A stretch of DNA of 18,797 bases from an uncultured Alphaproteobacteria bacterium (GCA_903927415.1 CAIYMZ010000114.1:1-18797), one strand, 5' to 3'. Positions 6,709-14,541 are shown, counted from the first letter of the stretch. The notes: a model not told the origin generated them from the sequence alone. Program-made: numbers and translations.

Positions 6709-7302
6709 ATGAAAATTTTTGAACTACTCCGCAATCCGCTGATCAAAACCATCGGGATTGCTTTGGTGCTTTATTTCGCACTTTTTGCTAACAAGGAAAA
6801 ACCGGAATCTTTGGGAAATCGTCTATCCTCAGAAAATATAAAAAAATCTTTTAGTGAAGCACAAAACCAAGGCAAATTCATCATCACCAATGTAAAAATA
6901 GCGCAAGAAATCGCAAAAGAAAAAGCAGCAGAACAAAAATTAGCATCACAAAATATTTCGGATATTGCGACCAGTGATTTGGAAATTGGGACCGGGGAAC
7001 AATTGGTTGCTTGTGGAGATGAGGCTGAAATCTCCTACGGCATCTACACTAAAAGTGGTAAACAGTTAGAATTTCTTAACTCAAAAAAATTCGTTATTGG
7101 AGAAAATCAAAATCCAGTGATTGAAAAAAATATTATCGGTATGAAGCGTGGTGGAATCAGAGAAATCAACATTCCTTACAATTATCGAACTGAGGATAAA
7201 AAGCTGATCGAATTGTTAAAATTTAACGCCACAGATTTGAAATATCAGATCACGCTACTGTCGATTGTTAAAGGCATCAGCTCAACCCTCATCTGCAAAT
7301 AA
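6709..7302 (+). CDS. Membrane-anchored FKBP-like peptidyl-prolyl isomerase domain protein
   Basis: The 197-residue protein has one N-terminal transmembrane anchor (about 11-27), a charged helical spacer (about 28-85), and an FKBP-like domain. The domain shows LEIGTGEQLVACGDEAEISY (91-110), FVIGENQNPVIEKNIIGM (128-145) and KRGGIREINIPYNY (146-159), which correspond to the FKBP beta strands, the F-x-IG-x-G-x-VI loop and the GMK-GG-R-IPP block. Two common FKBP positions look changed: the expected G-x-VI-x-GW loop lacks the Trp, and the IPP is IPY. Activity as an isomerase is therefore uncertain, and a chaperone-like role in the periplasm is possible. It follows tsaC by 5 nt and ends directly at the yciB start codon. 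Confidence 0.78.
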   Translation: MKIFELLRNPLIKTIGIALVLYFALFANKEKPESLGNRLSSENIKKSFSEAQNQGKFIITNVKIAQEIAKEKAAEQKLASQNISDIATSDLEIGTGEQLVACGDEAEISYGIYTKSGKQLEFLNSKKFVIGENQNPVIEKNIIGMKRGGIREINIPYNYRTEDKKLIELLKFNATDLKYQITLLSIVKGISSTLICK

Positions 7303-7881
7303 ATGAAAAAATCTCAAAATAAATCTCGCGATAAAATGATAAAATTTTTGTGCGATTACCTACCACTCATCATTTTTTTTGCCTGCTACAAGCTTGCCGA
7401 GACTCCCAATCCCTTGATCACTGCAACCATTTACATGGTCATCACAACTTTCATCGCCTTGGTGATTTCTTACATTCTTACTAAAAAAATTCCGATGGTG
7501 GCTTTGGTATCAGGCATTGTACTCGGAATTTTTGGGGGATTAACGGTATTTTTGAATGATGAAATTTTTATCAAAATAAAGCCCACGATCATCAACTTAC
7601 TTTTTGCTGTAATTTTATTTTACGGATATTTTACAAAAAAACCGCTTTTGTCTTATCTTCTGGGAGAACAAATCAAAATGAAAAATGCTGCGTGGCTTAC
7701 TCTTTCAGCGCGCTGGGCTTTGTTCTTTATTGCGCTAGCCTTACTCAATGAAATAATTTGGAGAAATTTTTCTACCAATTTTTGGGTGCAATTCAAGGTC
7801 TTCGGAATGATGCCTATCTCGCTAATTTTTACGATTTCACAAGTGCCATTTATGATGAAAGAGACGAAGAAAATTCAATAG
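7303..7881 (+). CDS. yciB: Septation protein A / intermembrane-space protein YciB family
   Basis: The 192-residue integral membrane protein has about five or six helices and the family C-terminal signature LTLSARWALFFIALALLNEI (131-150), with W and R/N residues conserved. YciB/IspZ proteins were linked to septation in Shigella and to envelope synthesis in E. coli; the exact activity is unknown. The start codon directly follows the stop of the FKBP-like gene (TAA-ATG). An alternative start at Met12 (MIKFLCDYLPLIIFF) resembles the usual family N-terminus better. The 3' end overlaps the convergent mreC by 7 nt. Confidence 0.9.
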   Translation: MKKSQNKSRDKMIKFLCDYLPLIIFFACYKLAETPNPLITATIYMVITTFIALVISYILTKKIPMVALVSGIVLGIFGGLTVFLNDEIFIKIKPTIINLLFAVILFYGYFTKKPLLSYLLGEQIKMKNAAWLTLSARWALFFIALALLNEIIWRNFSTNFWVQFKVFGMMPISLIFTISQVPFMMKETKKIQ

Positions 7882-8711
7882 TCCAGAATCGTTACAATAT
7901 TCGCATTAGTCACGTCCTCTATCATCGCAACCGACACCTCGCCTTGATCAACTTTTTGCACAACGCCAATCAACAACCCTGGCGGCAAAGTATCGCCATC
8001 TCCCGAGGTAAACACTCGATCTCCAACCTCAACCACATGATTTTTTGGCAAATACAGAACCTCCATCAAACTGCTATTATTGCCGGCAGCAATGCCCCTA
8101 ACTCTGCTTTTGGAAGTGATGATCGGAATACGCGAACTAGCGTCAGTCAGCAAAATTAAACGCGATTTATTTTCTCCCACCTCAGCAATTCTGCCGATTA
8201 CGCCATGATCTCCCGTGACAATATTTCCTTCCTTAATACCACGATTCTTGCCCGCATCGATAAAAACTGTTTGATTAAAAATCTGATGCGATCTGCCAAT
8301 AATCCTTGCCACTTTGAAGCTAGAACTTTTTGCTGTCACAAAGTTTAAAACATTTCGTAATTCTTTATTTTCTTGATGAACATTCAGCGATTTAATGTAG
8401 AAGCTTCTAAGCTTGGCGATATCTTCTTTTAAAATTTTATTATCTTCTTTGGCATCAACTAACTCACGAAAATCCGTCAAAAGATTGATGGCAGTATTGA
8501 ACGGAAAGGCTGCGAATTTTACGATTGGCAGAGAAATATCAGCGAAGACAAAAGATAGGTTTTTTGAAAAATCACTATTGAGACGAGAAGTAATTAAAAA
8601 AATCACACATAAAAAACTAAAAAAAACAGTTTCGATTTTTTTGAACACCAAATTGAAACTGTGCTGAACGCTGTAGTTAGATGGGGAGCGTGTGAAATTG
8701 AGATGGTTCAT
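7875..8711 (-). CDS. mreC: Rod shape-determining protein MreC
   Basis: MreC is a bitopic inner-membrane protein whose periplasmic part links MreB filaments to the elongasome. The 278-residue product shows an N-terminal cytoplasmic segment, one transmembrane helix (about 27-43), a coiled-coil stretch (about 83-118, KEDNKILKEDIAKLRSFYIK and onward), and the two-barrel periplasmic domain. The domain contains the family blocks ARIIGR, FIDAGKNRGIKEGNIVTGDHGVIG and the late motif VEVGDRVFTSG. It follows mreB by 67 bp. The gap holds a heptamer-repeat hairpin and no Shine-Dalgarno. mreD, pbp2 and rodA, often next in order, are not here: yciB converges instead. Confidence 0.96.
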   Translation of the reverse strand: MNHLNFTRSPSNYSVQHSFNLVFKKIETVFFSFLCVIFLITSRLNSDFSKNLSFVFADISLPIVKFAAFPFNTAINLLTDFRELVDAKEDNKILKEDIAKLRSFYIKSLNVHQENKELRNVLNFVTAKSSSFKVARIIGRSHQIFNQTVFIDAGKNRGIKEGNIVTGDHGVIGRIAEVGENKSRLILLTDASSRIPIITSKSRVRGIAAGNNSSLMEVLYLPKNHVVEVGDRVFTSGDGDTLPPGLLIGVVQKVDQGEVSVAMIEDVTNANIVTILDY

Positions 8712-8719
8712 GGAGAAAA

Positions 8720-8771
8720 GGCGTTAGGCGTTAGGCGTTAGGCAATTTTATAACGCCTTACGCCTAGCGCC
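8720..8771. repeat. Heptamer-built hairpin between mreB and mreC
   Basis: Three tandem GGCGTTA units (8720-8740) are followed by a 10-nt loop and then three inverted units TAACGCC, TTACGCC and TAGCGCC (8751-8771). The stem is 21 bp with two mismatches. In the mreB-mreC transcript the stem ends 8 nt before the mreC ATG, where a ribosome binding site would lie. A hairpin of the same design but different heptamer precedes hemC at 14751-14810. Confidence 0.85.
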
Positions 8772-8778
8772 TATATTT

Positions 8779-9825
8779 TTAATCTTGCCTAAACAAAGTC
8801 GCGCGAAACATTTTAGTATTTTCTAAAACTTTTCCGCAGCCATTCACTACGCAAAGAAGAGGATCTTCGGCGACGAAGACTGGCAATCCTGTGGCTTGGC
8901 GCACAACGTAATCGAGATTTTTTAACAAAGCGCCTCCGCCGGAGAGCACGATTCCACGCTCAACAATGTCGGAAGAAAGTTCTGGTGGAGTGCATTCGAG
9001 CGCAACTTTGATGGCGTCAATGATTTGCTCAACTGGCTCCATCAAGCTCTCCGCGATTTGTCTTTCGGTCAGAATCATTTCTTTCGGAATGCCGTTGGAA
9101 AGGTCACGGCCTTTAACTTCAATGGTCGCACCATCACCTTCTTCTGGCGGACAAGCGGCACCAATACTTTTTTTAATGCGCTCTGCTGTTGATTCGCCGA
9201 TGAGCAAATTGTGGTAACGGCGAATGTAGGAAATAATTGCCTCATCCATTTTATCGCCGCCGACCCGCACCGATCTTGAATAAACAATGCCACCAAGAGA
9301 AAGAATTCCGACTTCCGTAGTTCCGCCTCCAATGTCAACAATCATTGAGCCTGTGGGTTCGGTGACAGGTAAATTCGCACCGATTGCAGCGGCCATCGGC
9401 TCTTCGATTAAATAAACTTCGTTTGCTCCCGCGCCTTCTGCGGCATCTTGAATCGCACGTCTTTCAACTGGGGTTGAGCCTGACGGAACGCAAATAATCA
9501 CGAGTGGTCCTAGCCAACTTCTAGTTTGATTCACTTCGCGAATGAAATGCTTGATCATTTCAGCGGCAACTTTGAAGTCCGCAATCACGCCATCCTTGAG
9601 CGGACGAATTGCTTCAATTTTTGCCGGAGTTCTACCAAGCATCATTTTCGCAGTATTGCCGAAAGCGCATGGAATCATTTTTCCATTTTCCATGATCACC
9701 GCTACAACTGATGGCTCATTCAACACCACGCCTTGTCCGCGCACGTAAACCAAAGTGTTGGCCGTGCCCAAATCGATGGCGATGTCTTTTGAAGAAAGTG
9801 AGAAAAATTTTGAAAATGAAAACAT
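8779..9825 (-). CDS. mreB: Rod shape-determining protein MreB (bacterial actin)
   Basis: MreB polymerises on the inner membrane with ATP and guides side-wall peptidoglycan synthesis. The 348-residue product has the full actin/Hsp70 signature set: phosphate-1 DLGTANT (18-24), connect-1 EEPMAAAIG (141-149), phosphate-2 DIGGGTTEV (164-172), and adenosine motif SGGGALLKNLD (295-305). The N-terminus MFSFSKFFSL is amphipathic, as expected for membrane binding. A good Shine-Dalgarno (AGGAG, 9836-9832) lies 6 nt before the ATG. It starts 14 nt after the leuA stop codon, so leuA, mreB and mreC probably share a transcript. Presence of mreBC implies a peptidoglycan wall and rod shape. Confidence 0.98.
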   Translation of the reverse strand: MFSFSKFFSLSSKDIAIDLGTANTLVYVRGQGVVLNEPSVVAVIMENGKMIPCAFGNTAKMMLGRTPAKIEAIRPLKDGVIADFKVAAEMIKHFIREVNQTRSWLGPLVIICVPSGSTPVERRAIQDAAEGAGANEVYLIEEPMAAAIGANLPVTEPTGSMIVDIGGGTTEVGILSLGGIVYSRSVRVGGDKMDEAIISYIRRYHNLLIGESTAERIKKSIGAACPPEEGDGATIEVKGRDLSNGIPKEMILTERQIAESLMEPVEQIIDAIKVALECTPPELSSDIVERGIVLSGGGALLKNLDYVVRQATGLPVFVAEDPLLCVVNGCGKVLENTKMFRATLFRQD

Positions 9826-9831
9826 GTTGAA

Positions 9832-9836
9832 CTCCT
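9832..9836 (-). promoter_or_regulatory. Shine-Dalgarno of mreB
   Basis: The minus strand reads AGGAG 6 nt before the mreB ATG, inside the 14-nt gap after the leuA stop. It is one of only two clear Shine-Dalgarno sites I found in the window; the other precedes rpmJ. Confidence 0.8.
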
Positions 9837-9839
9837 GAT

Positions 9840-11342
9840 TTATTTTAGTTTGTCGAGACAGTTGATGTAGGCAATGGCAGAAGCCACAAGCACATCTGTA
9901 TCCGCACCGTGAGCAGAAAAAATGCGATTATTTTGTTTGAGACGAACTACAACTGTAGCTTGAGCATCAGTTCCTTCCGTTACCGCTTGCACCTGATACA
10001 ATTCAAGGCTGGCGCTGTGCGGGATGATTTTTTTGATGGCGTTGAAGATGGCGTCAATCGGCCCATCTTTCGAGCGCAAAGTAGTTTTGCACTCCTCATT
10101 GTCAATTTTTATTTTAAGGCTTACAGTGGCTTCCCTGTTGGTTCCACAATCGATGTCCAAACTCATTAACTGATAACGTGATTTTTGATTTGTGATTGAA
10201 CCATCGACTAAAGCAACGATGTCCTCATCTAAAATTTCTTTCTTTTTATCAGCCAAATCTTTGAATTTTTTGAAAGCTTCGCCGAACATTTCTTCCGACA
10301 AATCGTAACCGATTTCTTTCAAGCGATCTTTGAAGGCCGCACGTCCAGAAAGTTTTCCCAAGGTCAAAGAAGTTTTTTCCAAACCAACAGAAGTTGGAGT
10401 CATGATTTCGTAAGTCTCGCGATTTTTTAGCATACCATCTTGGTGAATTCCGCTTTCATGCGCAAAGGCGTTAGCGCCAACAATGGCCTTGTTATACTGC
10501 ACTGCGAAACCGGTGATGCTTGAAACTAATTTCGAGATTCTGGTGATCATTCTGCTATCTACTCCCGTCTCAACTCCATAAAAATCGGAACGCGTTTTGA
10601 TCGCCATCACGATTTCCTCCAAAGCCGCATTTCCTGCACGCTCTCCGATGCCGTTGATAGTGCATTCGATCTGCCTTGCGCCGGCACGCATCGCAGCTAA
10701 AGAATTCGCAACTGCCAATCCCAAATCATCATGGCAATGCGCTGAAATCACTGCTTTGTCGATGTTGGAAACATTGTTTTTTATCGCCGAAATTAAATCG
10801 AAATATTCTTCAGGAGTGGTGTAACCGACGGTGTCTGGAATGTTGACTGTGTTAGCGCCAGCTCTAATCGCAACTTCAATTGCCTTGAATAAAAAATCGC
10901 GGTTTGAACGCGTCGCATCTTCCGGCGACCAATCAACTTCGTCGCATAAATTTCGCGCCAAAGAAACACTTTCTTTAATCGCCACAAGCACTTGAGCTTC
11001 ATCCATTTTCAACTTGAATTGCATGTGAATTGGAGAGGTCGCAAGAAAAGTGTGAATACGTGGACGAGACGCTGGTTTCAAGCTTTCCCAAGTTCTCTCA
11101 ATGTCAGATTTTTTGGCGCGCGCCAATCCGCAAATTGTCGAATTTTTTATCACTTGCGCGATGCGATTTACCGCTTCGAAATCACCGTTTGATGCAGCGG
11201 GAAAACCAGCTTCAATCACATCAACTCCCATTTTTTCGAGAGTTTTTGCGATCAAAAGTTTTTCTTCTAAATTCATCGTCGCGCCAGGCGCCTGTTCACC
11301 GTCGCGCAAAGTTGTGTCAAAAATTATAACTCGCTCTTTCAT
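9840..11342 (-). CDS. leuA: 2-isopropylmalate synthase
   Basis: The enzyme condenses acetyl-CoA with 2-ketoisovalerate, the first committed step of leucine synthesis. From the ATG at 11342 the protein has 500 residues: a TIM-barrel domain (DTTLRDGEQAPG at 9-20, PDTVGYTTPEE, AHCHDDLG, NGIGERAGN) and a C-terminal LeuA regulatory domain from about residue 375. The metal ligands are D14, H202, H204 and probably N238. An in-frame ATG at 11423 would add 27 residues but starts upstream of a plausible promoter, and the conserved block begins at KERVIIFDTTLRDGEQ, so I prefer 11342. No other leu gene is in the window. It is upstream of mreB with a 14-nt gap. Its C-terminal domain appears full, so leucine feedback control is expected. 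Confidence 0.95.
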   Translation of the reverse strand: MKERVIIFDTTLRDGEQAPGATMNLEEKLLIAKTLEKMGVDVIEAGFPAASNGDFEAVNRIAQVIKNSTICGLARAKKSDIERTWESLKPASRPRIHTFLATSPIHMQFKLKMDEAQVLVAIKESVSLARNLCDEVDWSPEDATRSNRDFLFKAIEVAIRAGANTVNIPDTVGYTTPEEYFDLISAIKNNVSNIDKAVISAHCHDDLGLAVANSLAAMRAGARQIECTINGIGERAGNAALEEIVMAIKTRSDFYGVETGVDSRMITRISKLVSSITGFAVQYNKAIVGANAFAHESGIHQDGMLKNRETYEIMTPTSVGLEKTSLTLGKLSGRAAFKDRLKEIGYDLSEEMFGEAFKKFKDLADKKKEILDEDIVALVDGSITNQKSRYQLMSLDIDCGTNREATVSLKIKIDNEECKTTLRSKDGPIDAIFNAIKKIIPHSASLELYQVQAVTEGTDAQATVVVRLKQNNRIFSAHGADTDVLVASAIAYINCLDKLK

Positions 11343-11378
11343 TTGTTTGCTAAAAAATTGATTTGAATTTCTGCCTAC

Positions 11379-11408
11379 AAAATACAAATTCGGCCGACTA
11401 ATTGTAAA
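11379..11408 (-). promoter_or_regulatory. Candidate promoter of leuA-mreB-mreC
   Basis: The minus strand has TTTACA (11408-11403) and, after 18 nt, TATTTT (11384-11379), a 5/6 and 4/6 match to sigma-70. Initiation near 11372 would leave a leader of about 30 nt before the ATG at 11342 and would exclude the longer reading start at 11423. It lies in the 83-bp gap shared with the divergent LD-carboxypeptidase gene. Confidence 0.35.
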
Positions 11409-11425
11409 CGTAAATTTTCTCAAAA

Positions 11426-12439
11426 ATGCTTAAAAAAAATGACGTCGTCGACATCGTCTCTCTCGGCACCGCTTGCACTTCTGACGAGATAAAAAAAATA
11501 AAAAATTACGTCAAAAAAATCGGATTAATTTCGCATATTTTTTTGGAAAAAGAAACGACATTAAAAAAATCCGTCGCTCACGAATTCCCTTCTTTTTCTG
11601 CCGAAACACGCTTTAAACAACTCAAAGAATCGATCGAAAATTCTGATTCAAAAATAATTTGGTGCAGCCGCGGCGGCTACGGTGGTGCAGAAATTTTGCC
11701 ATTCTTGATAAAAATGAAAAAGCCAAAAACGCAGAAAATTTTCATCGGATTTTCTGATATTTCTTCGCTGAATATTTTTCTAATTCAGCAATGGGGTTGG
11801 AAAGTTGTAAGCGCTCCGATGCTGATCCAGCTTGCTTTGGCGAAGGTTTCAAAAAAATCTGAAAAAGCGATTTTGGATTTGATTTTTGGAAGGGTGGAGG
11901 AATTGAATTACAAACTCGCATTACTAGCTGGACCCCGCAACAAGTGCGGGGTGACAAGTGGAAAGTGCGGGGTGACAAGTGGAAAGTGCGGGGTGACAAG
12001 TGGTGAGTCGGATTTCGAGTTTGTCACCCCGCACTTGTTGCGGGGTCCAGTAATTGGTGGTTGCACTAGCGTCATCTCCTCCCATTTCAGCACTCAAAAC
12101 GAACTCGACTGGAACAAAAAAATCCTCTTCCTCGAAGATGAAGGCGAAGATGGCGAGCGGCTTGATCGCTACTTTCACCAAATCGCAACGATCATCACGG
12201 AACAGAAAAAAATCCCCACCGCAATCATTCTCGGAAATTTTTTAGAGGCCAATCCACACGGAACTCCTAAAGCAAAAAACATCAAAATCGCAATCAAAAA
12301 CTTCGCCGAAAAACTTCCGGAAATTCCAATTTTTCAAGAAAAAACAAACTGCCTCGGACATTCACGCAACATGCTACCACTGCTGTTGGGGGCTGAGGCA
12401 AAAATTATTACGAATAAATTTTTAGTTCAGAAAATTTAG
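11426..12439 (+). CDS. LD-carboxypeptidase (LdcA/MccF, S66 family) with an in-frame palindrome insertion
   Basis: S66 serine peptidases release the terminal D-Ala of murein tetrapeptides during wall recycling, or cleave microcin C-like conjugates (MccF). The 337-residue product shows WCSRGGYGGAEILPFL (79-94), the nucleophile loop GFSDISSL with Ser110 (108-115), PVIGGCTSVISS (208-219), LEDEGED with Glu237, and the LGHSRNMLPL loop with His312. All three catalytic residues are present. Residues about 169-208 are encoded by a 123-bp palindrome and contain KCGVTSG three times; without them the protein would be about 296 residues, the usual family length. The insertion lies just before the GG motif that opens the C-terminal domain. 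The frame stays open, so the gene is either functional with a loop or very recently hit. No Shine-Dalgarno is seen. Confidence 0.9.
   Translation: MLKKNDVVDIVSLGTACTSDEIKKIKNYVKKIGLISHIFLEKETTLKKSVAHEFPSFSAETRFKQLKESIENSDSKIIWCSRGGYGGAEILPFLIKMKKPKTQKIFIGFSDISSLNIFLIQQWGWKVVSAPMLIQLALAKVSKKSEKAILDLIFGRVEELNYKLALLAGPRNKCGVTSGKCGVTSGKCGVTSGESDFEFVTPHLLRGPVIGGCTSVISSHFSTQNELDWNKKILFLEDEGEDGERLDRYFHQIATIITEQKKIPTAIILGNFLEANPHGTPKAKNIKIAIKNFAEKLPEIPIFQEKTNCLGHSRNMLPLLLGAEAKIITNKFLVQKI
11928..12050. repeat. 123-bp palindrome inserted in frame within the LD-carboxypeptidase gene
   Basis: The perfect 30-bp arms 11928-11957 and 12021-12050 start CTGGACCCCGCAACAAGTGC and its complement. Between and including part of the left arm is a 21-nt unit (gtgcggggtgacaagtgg plus aaa) present three times from 11944. 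The element is 123 bp, exactly 41 codons, and the 21-nt unit is 7 codons, so neither insertion nor unit number change breaks the frame. At least two reverse frames are also open across it. A partial relative lies at 1-52. This resembles Rickettsia palindromic elements in behaviour, not obviously in sequence. Confidence 0.93.
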
Positions 12440-12470
12440 ACCCCTTCCCCAAATCCCAACACCAAAAAAT

Positions 12471-13298
12471 ATGCAAAAACCCACCAACATCAAAATTTTC
12501 GAATCAAAAAAAATCCGCTCAATCTGGAATGACGAACAAGAAAAATGGTATTTTTCGATGGTGGATGTGATTGAAATTTTAACTGAAAGTCCAAACCCAC
12601 GCAAATATTGGAGCGTATTAAAAGTACGATTGAAGCTAGAAAATAGCGAGTTGGCTACAAATTGTAGTCAACTGAAAATGCTTTCATCCGACGGCAAAAT
12701 GTATTTGACCGACGTCGCCGACACCGAACAACTTTTCCGCCTAATCCAATCAATCCCCTCGCCAAAAGCCGAACCTTTCAAACTCTGGCTTGCAAAAATT
12801 GGCGCGGAAAGAATCGACGAAATTGAAGATCCTGAGATCGGAATTGAAAGATTAATGGAAACCTATTTGCGCAAAGGATACTCGAAAGAATGGGTCAATC
12901 AAAGACTCAAAAGTATTGAGGTTCGAAAAGAATTAACCGACGAATGGGAAAAGCGCGGCGTAAAAAAAGGACAAGAATTTGCAATTTTGACTGACGACAT
13001 CACTGAAGCGTGGTCAGGTCTTACCACTAAAAAATACAGAAATTTTAAAGGCCTGAAAAAACAGAATCTGCGCGACAACATGACTAATTTGGAATTGGTT
13101 TTGAACATGTTGGCAGAAGCGACCACGACCGAAATCTCCAAAGAAAAACAGCCAAAAAATTTACCAGAAAATCGTAAAATTGCAGAACAAGGTGGTGTCA
13201 TCGCAGGCAATACCCGCAAGGCAATTGAAGAAAAAACCGGCAAAAAAATAATCTCAAAACTTAACGCAAAACAGTTGCGATTGGACCAAAAAGTTTAA
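12471..13298 (+). CDS. Bro-N domain protein, DinD / phage-antirepressor-like
   Basis: The 275-residue protein belongs to a widespread chromosomal family with an N-terminal Bro-N (BRO/antirepressor) domain, about residues 5-115. Visible family blocks are IWNDEQEKWYFSMVDVIEIL, LTDVADTEQLFRLIQSIPSP, KAEPFKLWLAKIGAERIDEI, LRKGYSKEWVNQRLKSIEVR, KELTDEWEKRGVKKGQEFAI, LKKQNLRDNMTNLELVLNML and AEATTTEISK. The C-terminal half is the DinD-like region. E. coli DinD is SOS-induced and has been reported to inhibit RecA filaments; Bro-N also occurs in phage antirepressors. I see no LexA box or phage genes nearby, so its regulation and target are unknown. It sits 31 bp after the LD-carboxypeptidase gene, without a Shine-Dalgarno. 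Confidence 0.85.
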   Translation: MQKPTNIKIFESKKIRSIWNDEQEKWYFSMVDVIEILTESPNPRKYWSVLKVRLKLENSELATNCSQLKMLSSDGKMYLTDVADTEQLFRLIQSIPSPKAEPFKLWLAKIGAERIDEIEDPEIGIERLMETYLRKGYSKEWVNQRLKSIEVRKELTDEWEKRGVKKGQEFAILTDDITEAWSGLTTKKYRNFKGLKKQNLRDNMTNLELVLNMLAEATTTEISKEKQPKNLPENRKIAEQGGVIAGNTRKAIEEKTGKKIISKLNAKQLRLDQKV

Positions 13299-13358
13299 TT
13301 GTTTTTTTATCACTGATTCCTAAAAACCGCGGCCTTCAAATTCACTTACAAAATCAAA

Positions 13359-14537
13359 ATGACATCTCCCGAAACCAAAAACATGACCATTAATTTTGGT
13401 CCGCAACATCCTGCTGCGCATGGTGTTTTGCGCTTAGTTCTTGAAATGGATGGCGAGGTTATTACTCGCGCCGATCCTCACATCGGGCTACTTCATCGCG
13501 GCACTGAAAAACTCATCGAATACAAAACTTATTTGCAAGCGGTGCCTTACTTTGATCGCCTCGATTACGTCTCACCAATGTGCCAAGAGCATGCTTACGC
13601 TCTTGCTGTAGAAAAACTTCTCGGCTGCAAAATTCCACTTCGCGCCCAATTCATCCGCGTTTTATTTTCCGAAATTACGCGAATTTTAAATCACATCATG
13701 GCTGTAACCACACAGGCTCTTGATGTCGGAGCCATGACTCCCTTGCTTTGGATGTTTGAAGAGCGTGAAAAAATGATGGGATTTTATGAAAAAGTTTCAG
13801 GCTCAAGAATGCATGCCGCCTACATCCGACCGGGTGGAGTTCATCAAGATTTACCGGCAGGATTGCTCGAAGAAATTTCAGAATTCGCAGAAAATTTTCC
13901 GAAATGCATCGACGATTTAGATTCACTTTTAACCGAAAATCGCATTTTCAAACAACGCATGGTTGAAATTGGAATCGTGTCAAAACAACAGGCGCTTGAT
14001 TGGGGATTTTCTGGTCCGATGATTCGCGGCTCAGGAATCGCGTGGGATTTGCGCAAATCGCAACCTTACGAAATTTACGACCAACTCGATTTCGACATTC
14101 CAATCGGCAAAAACGGGGACTCCTACGACCGCTATTTGATTCGCGTGGAAGAGATGCGTCAGTCAATAAAACTCATCAGACAATGCATCGAGAAAATGCC
14201 AAAAGGCGCGATCACAACTGACGATCCAAAAATTTCTCCGCCAAAAAGATCGGAGATGAAGCAGTCGATGGAAGCGATGATCAATCATTTCAAACTTTAC
14301 ACCGAAGGTTATCACGTTCCAGCTGGAGAAACCTACGCCGCTGTGGAAGCGCCGAAAGGTGAATTTGGCGTTTACATCATTTCCGACGGAGGAAATAAAC
14401 CTCACCGTTGTCGCGTTCGCGCTCCAGGATTTGCTCATCTTCAAGGTTTGGAATTCATGGTCAAAGGCCACATGCTTGCGGATGTCGTAACCGTAATTTC
14501 AACGCAAGATATCGTGTTCGGGGAAGTCGACAGATAA
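13359..14537 (+). CDS. nuoD: NADH-quinone oxidoreductase subunit D (Nqo4/49-kDa)
   Basis: NuoD forms the quinone-binding pocket of respiratory complex I together with NuoB. The 392-residue length is typical for a stand-alone subunit (not a NuoCD fusion). Motifs include INFGPQHPAAHGVLRLVLEM (11-30), DPHIGLLHRGTEKL (39-52), YFDRLDYVSPM (64-74), the SGSRMHAAYIRPGG block and the canonical end HMLADVVTVISTQDIVFGEVDR. An upstream in-frame ATG at 13359 gives a short leader before the conserved block; Met9 is an alternative start. Neither nuoC before it nor nuoE after it is present, unlike the usual operon. The 60-bp gap upstream shows no Shine-Dalgarno or clear promoter. Complex I genes are split into several clusters in Rickettsiales. 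Confidence 0.97.
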   Translation: MTSPETKNMTINFGPQHPAAHGVLRLVLEMDGEVITRADPHIGLLHRGTEKLIEYKTYLQAVPYFDRLDYVSPMCQEHAYALAVEKLLGCKIPLRAQFIRVLFSEITRILNHIMAVTTQALDVGAMTPLLWMFEEREKMMGFYEKVSGSRMHAAYIRPGGVHQDLPAGLLEEISEFAENFPKCIDDLDSLLTENRIFKQRMVEIGIVSKQQALDWGFSGPMIRGSGIAWDLRKSQPYEIYDQLDFDIPIGKNGDSYDRYLIRVEEMRQSIKLIRQCIEKMPKGAITTDDPKISPPKRSEMKQSMEAMINHFKLYTEGYHVPAGETYAAVEAPKGEFGVYIISDGGNKPHRCRVRAPGFAHLQGLEFMVKGHMLADVVTVISTQDIVFGEVDR

Positions 14538-14541
14538 AAAT

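Noticed and set aside
11343..11423. Extended leuA N-terminus of 27 residues
   Set aside because: The extension contains a plausible promoter for the gene, and the LeuA family starts at the KERVIIFDTTLRDGEQ block.
11944..12003. Three 21-nt direct repeats as a CRISPR array or minisatellite locus
   Set aside because: The repeats are contiguous, without spacers, lie inside a coding frame and within a palindrome, so a CRISPR array is excluded.
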